A stretch of DNA of 64,000 nucleotides from Cyanophora paradoxa. Lineage: Eukaryota; Glaucocystophyceae; Cyanophorales; Cyanophoraceae. Each line of letters starts with the position of its first letter. Within the stretch, counting starts at the first letter, position 1. A program made the translations under genes and the position numbers. Shown in pieces: positions 17,388 to 27,000 of this stretch. The stretch spans positions 310,001 to 374,000 of the forward strand of contig QPMI01000039.1 of NCBI GenBank assembly GCA_004431415.1, read 5' to 3'. The notes beneath the pieces were generated by a model. That model was not told the origin of the DNA and ran no database searches. It worked only from the letters and a program-made list of their open reading frames with translations.

Positions 17388-17657
17388 CAAATCACACCCC
17401 ACCCTACACCACACCGTTACCATAACCTCCTTGTAATTCCTTATTTTTATAAACTATTTTGTAGATTGAATTGTATGTGAATATAGTAAATAATAGAGAA
17501 GGTGGGAAGGTGGGGTGTGGTGGGGTCAAATTTTAAGAAAAGTTTGGGACGCTTCAAAATTCTAAGGAATTCTAAAAACATGCCCCACCTGACCCCACCC
17601 GCCCACCCTATCGAACGCGTTCAAAATCCAAAATAAAAATGTTCCTTTATAATAAAG
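17388..17657. repeat. Internal degenerate copy of the TIR module
   Basis: The 270-bp gap between helicase and PolB has no gene. Its sequence follows the right-TIR module order: CACCCCACCCTACACC...CCGTTACCATAA, an AT-rich stretch, GGTGGGGTGTGGTGGGGTCAAATTT, then ACATGCCCCACCTGACCCC and CCACCCTATCGA. It is clearly related to 33670-33905 but diverged, and lies in the right-TIR orientation. The PolB leader ATAATAAAG sits at its 3' end. Confidence 0.85.
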
Positions 17658-20600
17658 ATGCCCCGCCAAACCAACAGACTCATTAAAGAAAAGAAGAATG
17701 AAATACTTGGACTGTTAGGAACTCTCTTTGTTACGGGTGAGATCACCGAAGCGGAATTTGATAGAGAAGCCGCCATCTTAGATAGACGACCACGATTAGC
17801 ACAACTCAGAGATATTACAAATGACCTTTACGATCGCATGCAAAGAATGGAGGAGTTTATGGATGAAGGACAGAGATTAGGAGCAATTCAACCGGACATC
17901 GAAGATGGTGAAGCAATGAATCAAGCGTATTCATGGCTAACCTATCGCGCCCGAAACGAAGTAGTGGTTGATGCTATCGAATTCCTTGAAAGAATCGCAC
18001 CAAGTCTACCTCAACGCATTAAAACCCGCTTGGATCAACTGAATGCGGTTAAAGTACGTCTGACATTCGTATGTAAGTTTACCAAAGTAGGAAATCCACG
18101 AATCTACATCACCAAATACATTTACAGCGATTATTTCGTAATTACCCGATCCCGCAACATTAACACAGAAGTTCGCAAAGCGTTACAGAAAATGCAAGAG
18201 GAGATGACACAAGTAGATAGTTACCGCTTGGAACGTATCCAAATTCTAAGAGGTGTTATTATGTCTTATGCACCGGTTGGTGGTTGTTATTTCACAACTC
18301 CCGAATGGATCGCATCCAAAAAGGCAACAGTGAACGTTAAGAATATCGACGGGCAAGACTGTTTTAAGTACGCAATTTTGGCGTACCTACACAGAAAGGA
18401 TATTAACAAACACAAGAGCAACGAACCGAGCCAATATCGCCGATGGTTAAATGAACTCAATTTCGATGGTATTCAGTTTCCCGTTGCATGTGATGCTGAG
18501 GTAATCGATCGATTCGAAGAACTAAACCCCGATTTATCCATTAACATTTACGGAGCTGATAACTCCAAAGAGTGTTTCTTTCCGCTGCATCAATCAAGCA
18601 ACCCAAGGAGAAAGACCAAGATTAACCTTTTACTCATCGAAAACACCGAAGACGATCGGGGACACTACATTACTATCATGTCTTTTAGTCGTCTTCTGAA
18701 AACTACGTTTGATAAAGCATGTGATGGTCGCATTTATTACTGTGAAACCTGCCTGTCGCGTTTCAGAACTCAGGAGAAATTAGACCTACATGTTGAAGCA
18801 AACCGCTGCATTGATTGGAGGGAGAGCAAAGGTAAATGCCCAAAGCCGGGAAGCGTAATTGAATTCGGTCTGCAACATCTACGTAAAAGCGTTTGGCTAC
18901 CTGTAATCTGTTACGTTAAAGTCGAAGATCATTCGGTTGCTATTGATGCTCAGAGGAGTAAAAGAGAGATTAAAGCGGTTTCATTGAGAGTGGTAATGGG
19001 AGAAGAAGTGAGATCATACCAATTTGAGGGAGCTGATCCGCTTGGTTCTCTCTTTGCTGCTCTACAAGATATCAGACCCGAAATAGTTGAAACGCTGTTT
19101 AGAAATATTCCGATGCATCCACTCACAGATGATCAGAAGGCGGAGTACAAGATAACAAAATACTGCTATATTTGCTCTCAGAGATTCACCCATGAAAACT
19201 TCCCGGTTCGGGATCATTGTCACCAATCCGGCGATTTTATCGGAAAGGCATGCCGAAACTGTAACCTCCACAGGCGAATTTCAAAGCAAACCAAAGTAGC
19301 TATTGTGGTAGATCAAATGGATGAATGCGGACATGGAATATTCCGCAAAATCGCCCAACAAGACGATAAACTACGTGTTGAGATTCTGAGCAAGAATTTC
19401 GATCAATACCTATCGCTTCAATGGGGTATGTGGAAGTTCATCGATGCTTCCCATTTTATGGATTTCCAATCTGTGGATGTGGAGGATTTAATGAGGAAAT
19501 TCGAAGCATTCCGCAAATTGGCGTTTTCTCAATACGGATTGGATCCCGCTCATTATGTGAGCGCACCGGGTCTATCTTGGGATGCAATGCTAAAACACAC
19601 GAAGGTAAAGATTGGACTTATTGATGATGTAGAGAAATACGAATTTGTTGAGAGAGCCATTCGCGGTGGATTTGCTACCATGCCCACACGATACGCAAAG
19701 GTAGAGACCCCCGAAGATCATATAGTATTGTTGGACGCAAATAATCTTTATGGGTATGCACTCAGTCAACCACTACCAATCGGAGATTATCGATGGGAAG
19801 ACATCACAGAGGCACTTAAAGAGGTAGAGGGACGAAGCGCATTTATTGAAGTTGACCTTGAATACCCTACAACTCTTGAAGATCATTACGATTTCCCACT
19901 GATTGTGAATAAAGAAGTGATCACCAATGAGATGCTTGGTGATTATCAAAATAAACTATTAGATCTGACGGGCGAAAAGATCAGCAAAGACCCAAAACTT
20001 ACAGCGACATTTACGCCCAAGAATAAATACGTGATTGCCCGACCTCTTCTTAATTACATCGTTAAGAAGGGTGTGATTGTAAAAACAATACATAGAGTTC
20101 TCTCATTTGCTACTTCCCCATTCATGAAATCATATATTGGTCTGAATACTCTACTCCGCCACGAATCTACTAACCATTTCGAAAGCGACTTCTTTAAACT
20201 CATGAACAATGCAATTTATGGTAAATGCTTGGAGTCTTGCAGGGGTCGCTCAACTGTCAAGATCGCTAACAGTGAGAAACTGTGTAAGAAATACGCAGCA
20301 AGCCCACTTATCAAAGCAACCAATGTATTAAACGAAAACGCTGTTGCCTTTGAGATGTATTCGAAGCATGTTAACTTAGATAAACCCGTTGCAATTGGCG
20401 CTTTCGTGTTGGATTTCGCGAAACTACATAATTATGAGTTCTTCTACGATGTGGTAAGAAAGAAGTGGGAAACAGCTAAACTACTGTTTCACGATACCGA
20501 TTCGTTCTGTCTTTTCTTGAAAACGAATAATCTCAATGAAGATATGAAAGAGATAGGTGAGCATCTCGATAGGAGCAATTACGATAAATCCCATCCTCTT

Positions 20601-20939
20601 GTGAGTATCAGGAACCGCATGGTTCCCGGTAAATATAAAAATGAGTTCCCAAACGCAAAGATCGTGGAGTATGTGGGTCTGAGGTCGAAACTCTATGCTT
20701 TCAGAACTGAGACCAACGAAAAAGTGAAGATGTCGGGGACTTCCTCGAAAGAAGTACACTTCGACGATTTTAAGAAATGCCTATTGGAAGGCATCATAAA
20801 AACAGTATCAGTAACAAACAAGCGAAGGCAAGACCACAACTTATATGACTTGGAGAGCAGAAGGGTCGCTCTAAACCAACTCGATAGCAAACGGAAGATA
20901 TCAGCCGACGGCATTCACAGCATTCCATTTGGTCTTTAA
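17658..20939 (+). CDS. polB: Protein-primed family B DNA polymerase (Polinton type)
   Basis: A 1093-aa protein beginning at ATG 17658 directly after ATAATAAAG. The N-terminal half has features typical of Polinton/virophage PolB: QDCFKYAILAYLH and DDRGHYITIMSFSRLL; a zinc-finger-like C..C...H...C segment (CETCLSRFRTQEKLDLHVEA); and an endonuclease-VII-like zinc motif (CYICSQRF...VRDHCHQSGDFIGKACRNCNL). Polymerase motifs are intact: A DANNLYGYAL (D693), B KLMNNAIYGK (from 847), C HDTDS (D946, D948). It would copy the linear genome from a terminal protein. I could not find a clear DxE exonuclease I motif where expected (PVICYVKVEDHSV), so proofreading is uncertain. Confidence 0.93.
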   Translation: MPRQTNRLIKEKKNEILGLLGTLFVTGEITEAEFDREAAILDRRPRLAQLRDITNDLYDRMQRMEEFMDEGQRLGAIQPDIEDGEAMNQAYSWLTYRARNEVVVDAIEFLERIAPSLPQRIKTRLDQLNAVKVRLTFVCKFTKVGNPRIYITKYIYSDYFVITRSRNINTEVRKALQKMQEEMTQVDSYRLERIQILRGVIMSYAPVGGCYFTTPEWIASKKATVNVKNIDGQDCFKYAILAYLHRKDINKHKSNEPSQYRRWLNELNFDGIQFPVACDAEVIDRFEELNPDLSINIYGADNSKECFFPLHQSSNPRRKTKINLLLIENTEDDRGHYITIMSFSRLLKTTFDKACDGRIYYCETCLSRFRTQEKLDLHVEANRCIDWRESKGKCPKPGSVIEFGLQHLRKSVWLPVICYVKVEDHSVAIDAQRSKREIKAVSLRVVMGEEVRSYQFEGADPLGSLFAALQDIRPEIVETLFRNIPMHPLTDDQKAEYKITKYCYICSQRFTHENFPVRDHCHQSGDFIGKACRNCNLHRRISKQTKVAIVVDQMDECGHGIFRKIAQQDDKLRVEILSKNFDQYLSLQWGMWKFIDASHFMDFQSVDVEDLMRKFEAFRKLAFSQYGLDPAHYVSAPGLSWDAMLKHTKVKIGLIDDVEKYEFVERAIRGGFATMPTRYAKVETPEDHIVLLDANNLYGYALSQPLPIGDYRWEDITEALKEVEGRSAFIEVDLEYPTTLEDHYDFPLIVNKEVITNEMLGDYQNKLLDLTGEKISKDPKLTATFTPKNKYVIARPLLNYIVKKGVIVKTIHRVLSFATSPFMKSYIGLNTLLRHESTNHFESDFFKLMNNAIYGKCLESCRGRSTVKIANSEKLCKKYAASPLIKATNVLNENAVAFEMYSKHVNLDKPVAIGAFVLDFAKLHNYEFFYDVVRKKWETAKLLFHDTDSFCLFLKTNNLNEDMKEIGEHLDRSNYDKSHPLVSIRNRMVPGKYKNEFPNAKIVEYVGLRSKLYAFRTETNEKVKMSGTSSKEVHFDDFKKCLLEGIIKTVSVTNKRRQDHNLYDLESRRVALNQLDSKRKISADGIHSIPFGL

Positions 20940-20963
20940 TATACTTGTTCAATACTTCTCTTT

Positions 20964-21097
20964 TTATTTTTGCGATCCCCAAGCAATAATATACCTCGGA
21001 TCAGATGTAACAACCATATGCACTTTAACCCCGGGTCTGTTGGTGCGATCTCAAAGTAGTTTGGTATTGGGTGTTCTGTCCAAACCGGATTATCCAT
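20964..21097 (-). pseudogene. Small minus-strand gene with one frameshift
   Basis: Between PolB and the integrase, the minus strand has ATG at 21095-21097 opening MDNPVWTEHPIPNYFEIAPT..., and after a single-base break at a GGGG run (near 21033) it continues as KVHMVVTSDPRYIIAWGSQK to TAA 20964-20966. Both halves read as coherent protein, about 45 aa in total. The break is in a homopolymer, like the other indels in this window, so the gene may be intact in reality. It partly explains the otherwise empty 185-bp gap. Confidence 0.5.
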
Positions 21098-21124
21098 TAT
21101 TAATATATTGAAAATAAAGTAAAG

Positions 21125-22423
21125 ATGCCCTCAGCACAGATTGGTTTAAGACCTACTCCAAAAATTGTAAAGAAAAGTTTAAAAGATGATCAAGGTTATA
21201 CACTACCTATAACCATTCCTGTCGAAGAGAAGAACACACGAATCTTAAAGAAGTCTGAGATGGTTAAAGAACTGATCCCGAAAGCATTACCTACTGAGAC
21301 TGTAACGAAAGAATCAAAGATCGCGAAGAAATTCTATGATCCGCGCACCGGTTATAAAGGTTTTGGTGCAATGAGAAAAGAACTTCCAGAGGAAAACTAC
21401 AAGAAGATGAAAGAATGGTATGATAAACAGGAAGTCGTTCAGATTAACGCGCCAACCCTTTCAAGAAAGAGAGACCCAATGATACCAATTAGGCAACCTC
21501 TCGATACCTACGTAATCGATCTTCTGTTTTTTCCGGCTTATAAGAAACAAAACGACGGTTACGATACATTTATGTCCGCGATGGAATCAACGCTTAGAAC
21601 GGGTTTTATCATTCCAATGAGAGATAAGAGCGCAATTACGGCTCTTTCAGCGTTTCAGCAACTACAACAAAGAGTTCCGCGACCAATTGTACGCGTTCAA
21701 AGCGATAGTGGAAGCGAATTTACAAATACAATGTTTACCTCATACCTTGCTAAAAAGTTCATCGATCATCAGATTAGCGATGTCGCAGATCATCGAAGCC
21801 AAGGTAGAATAGAAGCGTTTAACAAGCAGATCAAACGCCTTATTACGAACTATTGTATAGCAAACAACACCGCGCGATTCTTCGATGTATTGGGTGACAT
21901 AGAGTATAATTATAATCATACTGTCCATTCAGCGACTAAAAGAAAACCCGCAGAAACCACAGATGAGCATTATAGAGAAATTATAGGTTTAGAAGATGAA
22001 AAGTTTAAGAAGTCGATGGCTTACTTAGATGGTATCAAACAGGGTATGTTTGTGAGAGTGAGAATAGAAAAGAATCCGTTCGCTAAACAGGGTGTCAATT
22101 GGTCGCGAATCGTCTATACTGTTGAAGGTCGTGAAGGTTTCAAGTTCAGATTACGAAATCCAAATGGTGAAATTGTCGAAGGGAGGTTTGCTTTCCACGA
22201 ACTGTTACCGATTACAGGTGTTGAATACCACGAAGTACCAACAGTGGATGCACTCAAACAAGCAAAAGAAGAAGCACGGGTTGATTCGGCGATTCGTAAG
22301 GAAGGCATCGAAAAAGCGGATGATGTCCCAGAAGAACCGCTTTTACAAGCAAGATTAAAGAAAAAAAACAAAGTAACAAGAGAATTAAAAAAACTTACAA
22401 TAAATGGAACTGAAAAGCTCTAA
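21125..22423 (+). CDS. Retroviral-like (rve) DDE integrase
   Basis: A 432-aa protein from ATG 21125, directly preceded by ATAAAGTAAAG. The catalytic triad is complete with classic spacing: D132 (TYVIDLLFF), D194 (VQSDSGSEF) and E230 (GRIEAFN), i.e. DD(35)E. A basic N-terminal extension precedes the core, and residues 305-355 (MFVRVRIEKNPFAKQGVNWS...FRLRNPNGEIVEG) form an SH3-like beta segment as in retroelement integrases. No chromodomain is visible. It inserts the linear viral genome into host DNA. The 6-bp CGGCGC duplication is the expected footprint. Presence of this gene groups the element with mavirus-like virophages and Polintons rather than with PLVs that lack or replace it. Confidence 0.93.
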   Translation: MPSAQIGLRPTPKIVKKSLKDDQGYTLPITIPVEEKNTRILKKSEMVKELIPKALPTETVTKESKIAKKFYDPRTGYKGFGAMRKELPEENYKKMKEWYDKQEVVQINAPTLSRKRDPMIPIRQPLDTYVIDLLFFPAYKKQNDGYDTFMSAMESTLRTGFIIPMRDKSAITALSAFQQLQQRVPRPIVRVQSDSGSEFTNTMFTSYLAKKFIDHQISDVADHRSQGRIEAFNKQIKRLITNYCIANNTARFFDVLGDIEYNYNHTVHSATKRKPAETTDEHYREIIGLEDEKFKKSMAYLDGIKQGMFVRVRIEKNPFAKQGVNWSRIVYTVEGREGFKFRLRNPNGEIVEGRFAFHELLPITGVEYHEVPTVDALKQAKEEARVDSAIRKEGIEKADDVPEEPLLQARLKKKNKVTRELKKLTINGTEKL

Positions 22424-23979
22424 TTTCTAATAAATGAACCCGACACATCGACTCTCATAGTTGGAGCATTTATATATACTAATGGATAAATACGAATATA
22501 TTGAATTCTCAAAGAATAACGTATATTAAATACATCGTTAATTATAAGCGGGAAACCCGTAGCATATGATACATCCCCAGAGTTATTAGCATTATTTATA
22601 TTTTCACATACAAAGATTCTATTTACACCATCAGATTTGATGAAGGACCATGTTAAACCATCTTGCGATGTCGCAACATTGAAAGTTTTAATAAACGCAG
22701 TTGTTATACCTGAACCATAAGCAATTATAGAAGCGATTTCATATGTATATGGAAAAGCAATTTGCAAATATTCAGTTGGCGTTTCCCATACTCCGTTTAT
22801 GGCGGATGCGTTCGCTTCCCATCCTGTTAATGATGGGCGGGCTTTAAATGCCTCTTTTCCGAATTTCGCAGACGAAGCAGAAAACGCATTATCTGACAGA
22901 AGATACCAATTAGCGTCAATGGGAGGTATGTTATTAAGAGTGGAAGATATATACGATCTGACAGGGTTATTAATCTCATAATTTGTCACAAGTAAATCAC
23001 AGAGTCTATTTATCATAGCGTCATTTGCAGCAATATACGTTTCAGTGAATGCGAGCATTTCAGGTATCTTAGATGTATCATCAAGTGATCGAACTATATC
23101 ATTTGGAAGCGGAACAGAAAGACGGAAATATCTATTATATCCTTGGTCAAGATTTGGAGGTAGTAATTCTTCCATTTTATCAAGAGCGGATAGTTCGCTT
23201 GCAGCCATTAGCATATTAATTAATGGGCTTCCTTCTGTTGAAGCAATCCATGAAAGAATACCCCAGCTATTCACAGTCTCATAAGCATATCCGAAATATT
23301 CAGATTCTAAATTTGCATCAACCTCACCACAAGATATACTTATAACTATAATTTCATCATCTTCATTATAAATCTTTTTTGCATGACTATAACCGCATAC
23401 ACTTGGGTTATTGTTTCCTGAAATTGCGCCATCAATCAGAGAAGCAATTACGCCATTATTGAAATCTACAATGCTAACAGGTGAAAAGTATGTTGGAGCA
23501 GCAGATGTAGCACGCGCTACTATTTTATTCGGCAAAAAATTGTATTTGTTATCGTTTGTTATAAATATTGGTTTCATATATTGAGTATCAAAAGATGTAA
23601 TCACAATGTCTTTTAGAGAATCTCTTATGAGTGATTCACCAGTTACTGAATAAATCGCACTTTCCAGTGGTGTAGCATCGTATTTTGTATTGAAAAGGGC
23701 ATTTTCAATGATATTTCGCGGATTCGCAAAAATTAACGGTAACTGTGTAAGATAAATATTATGCAAATCGTTAGCTGTTAGTTTTGGTTCATTGGGCATC
23801 TCAGGATGTCTGATATTTAACCCAATCGCAATTATACCACCTGTGGATGTTCCGCTTACAAGATCGACAAGATTTATTATACGTCTTCGAGTTCTATTTT
23901 CAATTTCTGTTAGTAACCTTGTTATGATAATACCACGCGCACCTCCACCAGACAACGCTAAAACAATCTTCTGAGGCAT
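22420..23979 (-). CDS. Patatin-like phospholipase with C-terminal F5/8C-like domain
   Basis: 519 aa if started at ATG 23979, which follows the same ATAAAGTAAAG leader as the integrase; a start at 24039 would extend past the divergent gene's ATG. Residues 6-20 carry the oxyanion loop SGGGARG, S45 lies in GTSTG (GxSxG) and D183 in DGA, so the Ser-Asp dyad is complete. Residues about 385-519 have a discoidin (F5/8 type C) pattern: EYLQIAFPYTYEIASIIAYG, KTFNVATSQDGLTWSFI, and a final YIRIYPLVYINAPTMRVDVSG. It should hydrolyse phospholipid acyl chains. I infer a virion-borne membrane-entry enzyme targeted by a lipid- or glycan-binding tail. Its stop overlaps the integrase stop by 4 bp. Confidence 0.85.
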   Translation of the reverse strand: MPQKIVLALSGGGARGIIITRLLTEIENRTRRRIINLVDLVSGTSTGGIIAIGLNIRHPEMPNEPKLTANDLHNIYLTQLPLIFANPRNIIENALFNTKYDATPLESAIYSVTGESLIRDSLKDIVITSFDTQYMKPIFITNDNKYNFLPNKIVARATSAAPTYFSPVSIVDFNNGVIASLIDGAISGNNNPSVCGYSHAKKIYNEDDEIIVISISCGEVDANLESEYFGYAYETVNSWGILSWIASTEGSPLINMLMAASELSALDKMEELLPPNLDQGYNRYFRLSVPLPNDIVRSLDDTSKIPEMLAFTETYIAANDAMINRLCDLLVTNYEINNPVRSYISSTLNNIPPIDANWYLLSDNAFSASSAKFGKEAFKARPSLTGWEANASAINGVWETPTEYLQIAFPYTYEIASIIAYGSGITTAFIKTFNVATSQDGLTWSFIKSDGVNRIFVCENINNANNSGDVSYATGFPLIINDVFNIRYSLRIQYIRIYPLVYINAPTMRVDVSGSFIRN

Positions 23980-24028
23980 CTTTACTTTATCGGAATTTAA
24001 TAAATCTCTATATGTAGAGTAACCAGGG
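23980..24028. promoter_or_regulatory. Divergent promoter of phospholipase and fibre genes
   Basis: A 49-bp AT-rich spacer between divergent ATGs. The minus side reads ATAAAGTAAAG immediately before ATG 23979, identical to the leader of the integrase; PolB has the shorter ATAATAAAG. The plus side has TTAATAAATCTCTATATGTAGAG before ATG 24029. Shared control of these two virion-surface candidates is plausible. Confidence 0.45.
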
Positions 24029-27000
24029 ATGAGTTTCAATTATCCAGCAAATTTACAAACAATATCAGGAAGTGGTGGTAAAACAAACCCTAAACATGTG
24101 AATTTCGATAATATCACCATCAAAGGATCGGCTTCTATCGATCAGAGCGCCGATAAACCCAGTAAGACGCATTCCAGAATTCATGCTTTATCACTGAATC
24201 AAACGGATCCCGATAAAGAAGATGTTAGCATTGCTTTCAGTTTGGGTAATGTTAAAAAAAACGCGGTTGCGGAAATCAAAGCGACAAGAAGACAACGGAA
24301 ACTTAAAACAAGTCAAACCCATCCCGATATTCCCACACGTTTCGATAGCGGGCGATTAGTTTTTAATGTACAAGATGAGAAAGGTAAACAAAATACAGGT
24401 CTCAGAATTTATAATGAAGGCAGCACACCAATTGTCGAGTCATCAGAAATCTTACAAATAGGTTCTTTTCCTAATGCAAATCAAGTATGTATCACAAATG
24501 ATGTTTACCCAAAAGACATAACTTATGATTTTGCGAAAAATGAACCTTTTGGATTCTTTACTCCGAAAGACGTTCATGAAAAAAAACCATCAATAACCAT
24601 AAATAGTAGTCCCACTCAACCAGTAGCGATTCATCTACATCCCGATCTTGTCGAAATGGATCGACATTTACTACCTTTGTTTTCAAACACAAAAGATCTT
24701 GGTATTAGAACCCGACAGTGGCGAAATATTCACGGTAGCAACGTGTATGCAAATGGCGAGAAACTTGTTAGTGAGAAAACGATAAGAGAAATATTTGAAC
24801 ATTACGGACCTGTTCCAGTTCCATTTCCGTTACCATGGGATCCACCAGATCTTACACCAAAAAAACAACCCGGAAGAGAATACACAGCTGATGAAACGGT
24901 TGCGTTTGGTCAACATTTAGTTAGTTGGGAAAAAGTTTATAATAAACCAGTTTTTAAAGATTACAAACCGCCCGCTGAGGAACTCTTAGCACCAGATATT
25001 AATGTAATCCCTCTCGAACATAAAGAATGTGAAGACGTGGAAGAATTGCCGGATGGATTTGATCCTAACCATATGTTATATGATCGTTACGAACCTTTCG
25101 ATGAACAACTTTTACCAGATGGATTAAATCCACCTAACATAGATTACGAACAACCACATATACCAGATGAAGAGTTATTACCAGACGGATTACAGCCGGG
25201 TTTTTTCGATTTTACCGTAGATTGGAGGGATATTATTAACAAACCCGAAACATTTCCACCAGATCCACACGAACACGAATGGGAAGACATTTTAAACAAA
25301 CCGGAAAGATTTCCGCCCACAGAGCATCGCCACGATTGGGAAGATCTCGATAACATACCGCCAGAGTTTCCACCAGAAGACCATAGGCATAATTGGGACG
25401 AAATCGATGAGCAACCTACTTTCGCATCGGCAGGAAATATATTAACAGATTTCCAACATGGCGTAAGTCTCTACCGAAACATAGAAATCGAAGAAAGATT
25501 ACAATTAAATGACCACTACCTTAATCGCATGGGAATAGAAGCAGGCACAGGAATGGAAGCCGAATTATACATTAGACCACCCAGAAGAGAAGGGATTTTA
25601 CCAATCAATGGTAATTTTGGACTGTATGAGACGAAACCCGGAATTTATTTAACAAACTACTACCCTGAGGATATCGAAATGACAGATGTATTACCTCCGA
25701 TACCATCAATTCCATTAGATCCAAATAGTTGCGATAACAAAGATGCCGCAATCCAAATTAATGTCACTGATGTTAGCGACTTTGACCAATCGAGACCCAA
25801 ATTAGTATTTAGTCGGCAGCGTCTTTTACCAAATACTTTTATAGGAGATCGCGATGATTACAAAAGATGTGAGATAGCATGGATAAAAACGAAATATAAC
25901 GGTGGCGTTGGTGAAGGTTTATTAGAAATCAATCAAAGAGCAAGCGCCAAAAACATACACAATGAAGATATTTCAAGAGTCGTAACAGAAGATTATTTAG
26001 AAGAACAGGGATACATCGATGAAGGAGAACTTACTAATATTCTTTCATTATTCGTGATAAAAAATGATACAAACCTTACAGTCACAAGTAACATTTATAC
26101 AAGTAACATATGGGCAAGTAACATATGGGCAAGTAACATATGGGCAAGTAACATATGGGCAAGTAACCTATGGGCAGATGATATTTACACAAGTAATCTT
26201 ACAGTGTATCGAAATATAACAATTGGAACACAAAATACTATACAAATACTTTATAGACCTTACTATGCTGTTACTACTGTCATTGATCCAGCCCCAATTA
26301 TTCCAAATTGTATATTTGCATGGAAAGCATCAGGTCAACATGGTCAGTTGATATATTATCAAGGTCAGATATATAACAGAGTTACTACACAGATACCATA
26401 TCTAACAAATTATTCGAATTGGGAAACTGTTTATTATTATTTGAATGCAACCCTAAACAATCAAATTTCGATTGGGAAAGAATTAAACATGGCTTATAGG
26501 AATAGTGTTTCAATAGATTGGTCATTAGGTCTTACATTATTCTTTATAGGTAGGATCAATACTACAAATCCTTCTTATATGTTGAGTATAAGGGATAGTT
26601 CTTATCAAAATTGGATTGGATATGGTTGTAAAAATCAAAAGTTTGGTGTTTCACTACAAATTCAAAACGATATAGAAAATGCAACTCCTCCATTATTCGA
26701 TGCATCATATATTTATAATTCGTGGAATTATTGGGATTTCACTGTTTCCTCAGAGCAAATTGTCGTAGGAATGGGTGGTATTGATATTGGAACATCATCG
26801 GGTGATTTTCTTCCACCTTCTAATTTTGCATCATTTGGTTCTTCTGTTGCTAATGGAGATCTTGCCGAAATTATCGTTTTCAATCGTGCGTTATCTATTG
26901 AAGAAAAGAACGCGGTTAGATATTATATACAATTATTGTATGGATTTCCAAATACGCAGCCCATATTGAATAATGAAGATCTTAAAATTAATTCGAGCAA

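Noticed and set aside
21125-22423. Retrotransposon interpretation of the element
   Set aside because: A DDE integrase is present but there is no reverse transcriptase, RNase H or LTR; the PolB, capsid genes and long inverted repeats identify a DNA virus.
21125-22423. Chromodomain at the integrase C-terminus
   Set aside because: The C-terminal part shows an SH3-like strand pattern and a charged tail but no aromatic-cage chromodomain pattern.
22799-23974. Plus-strand open frames opposite the phospholipase gene
   Set aside because: They are antisense shadows without leaders or protein-like composition.
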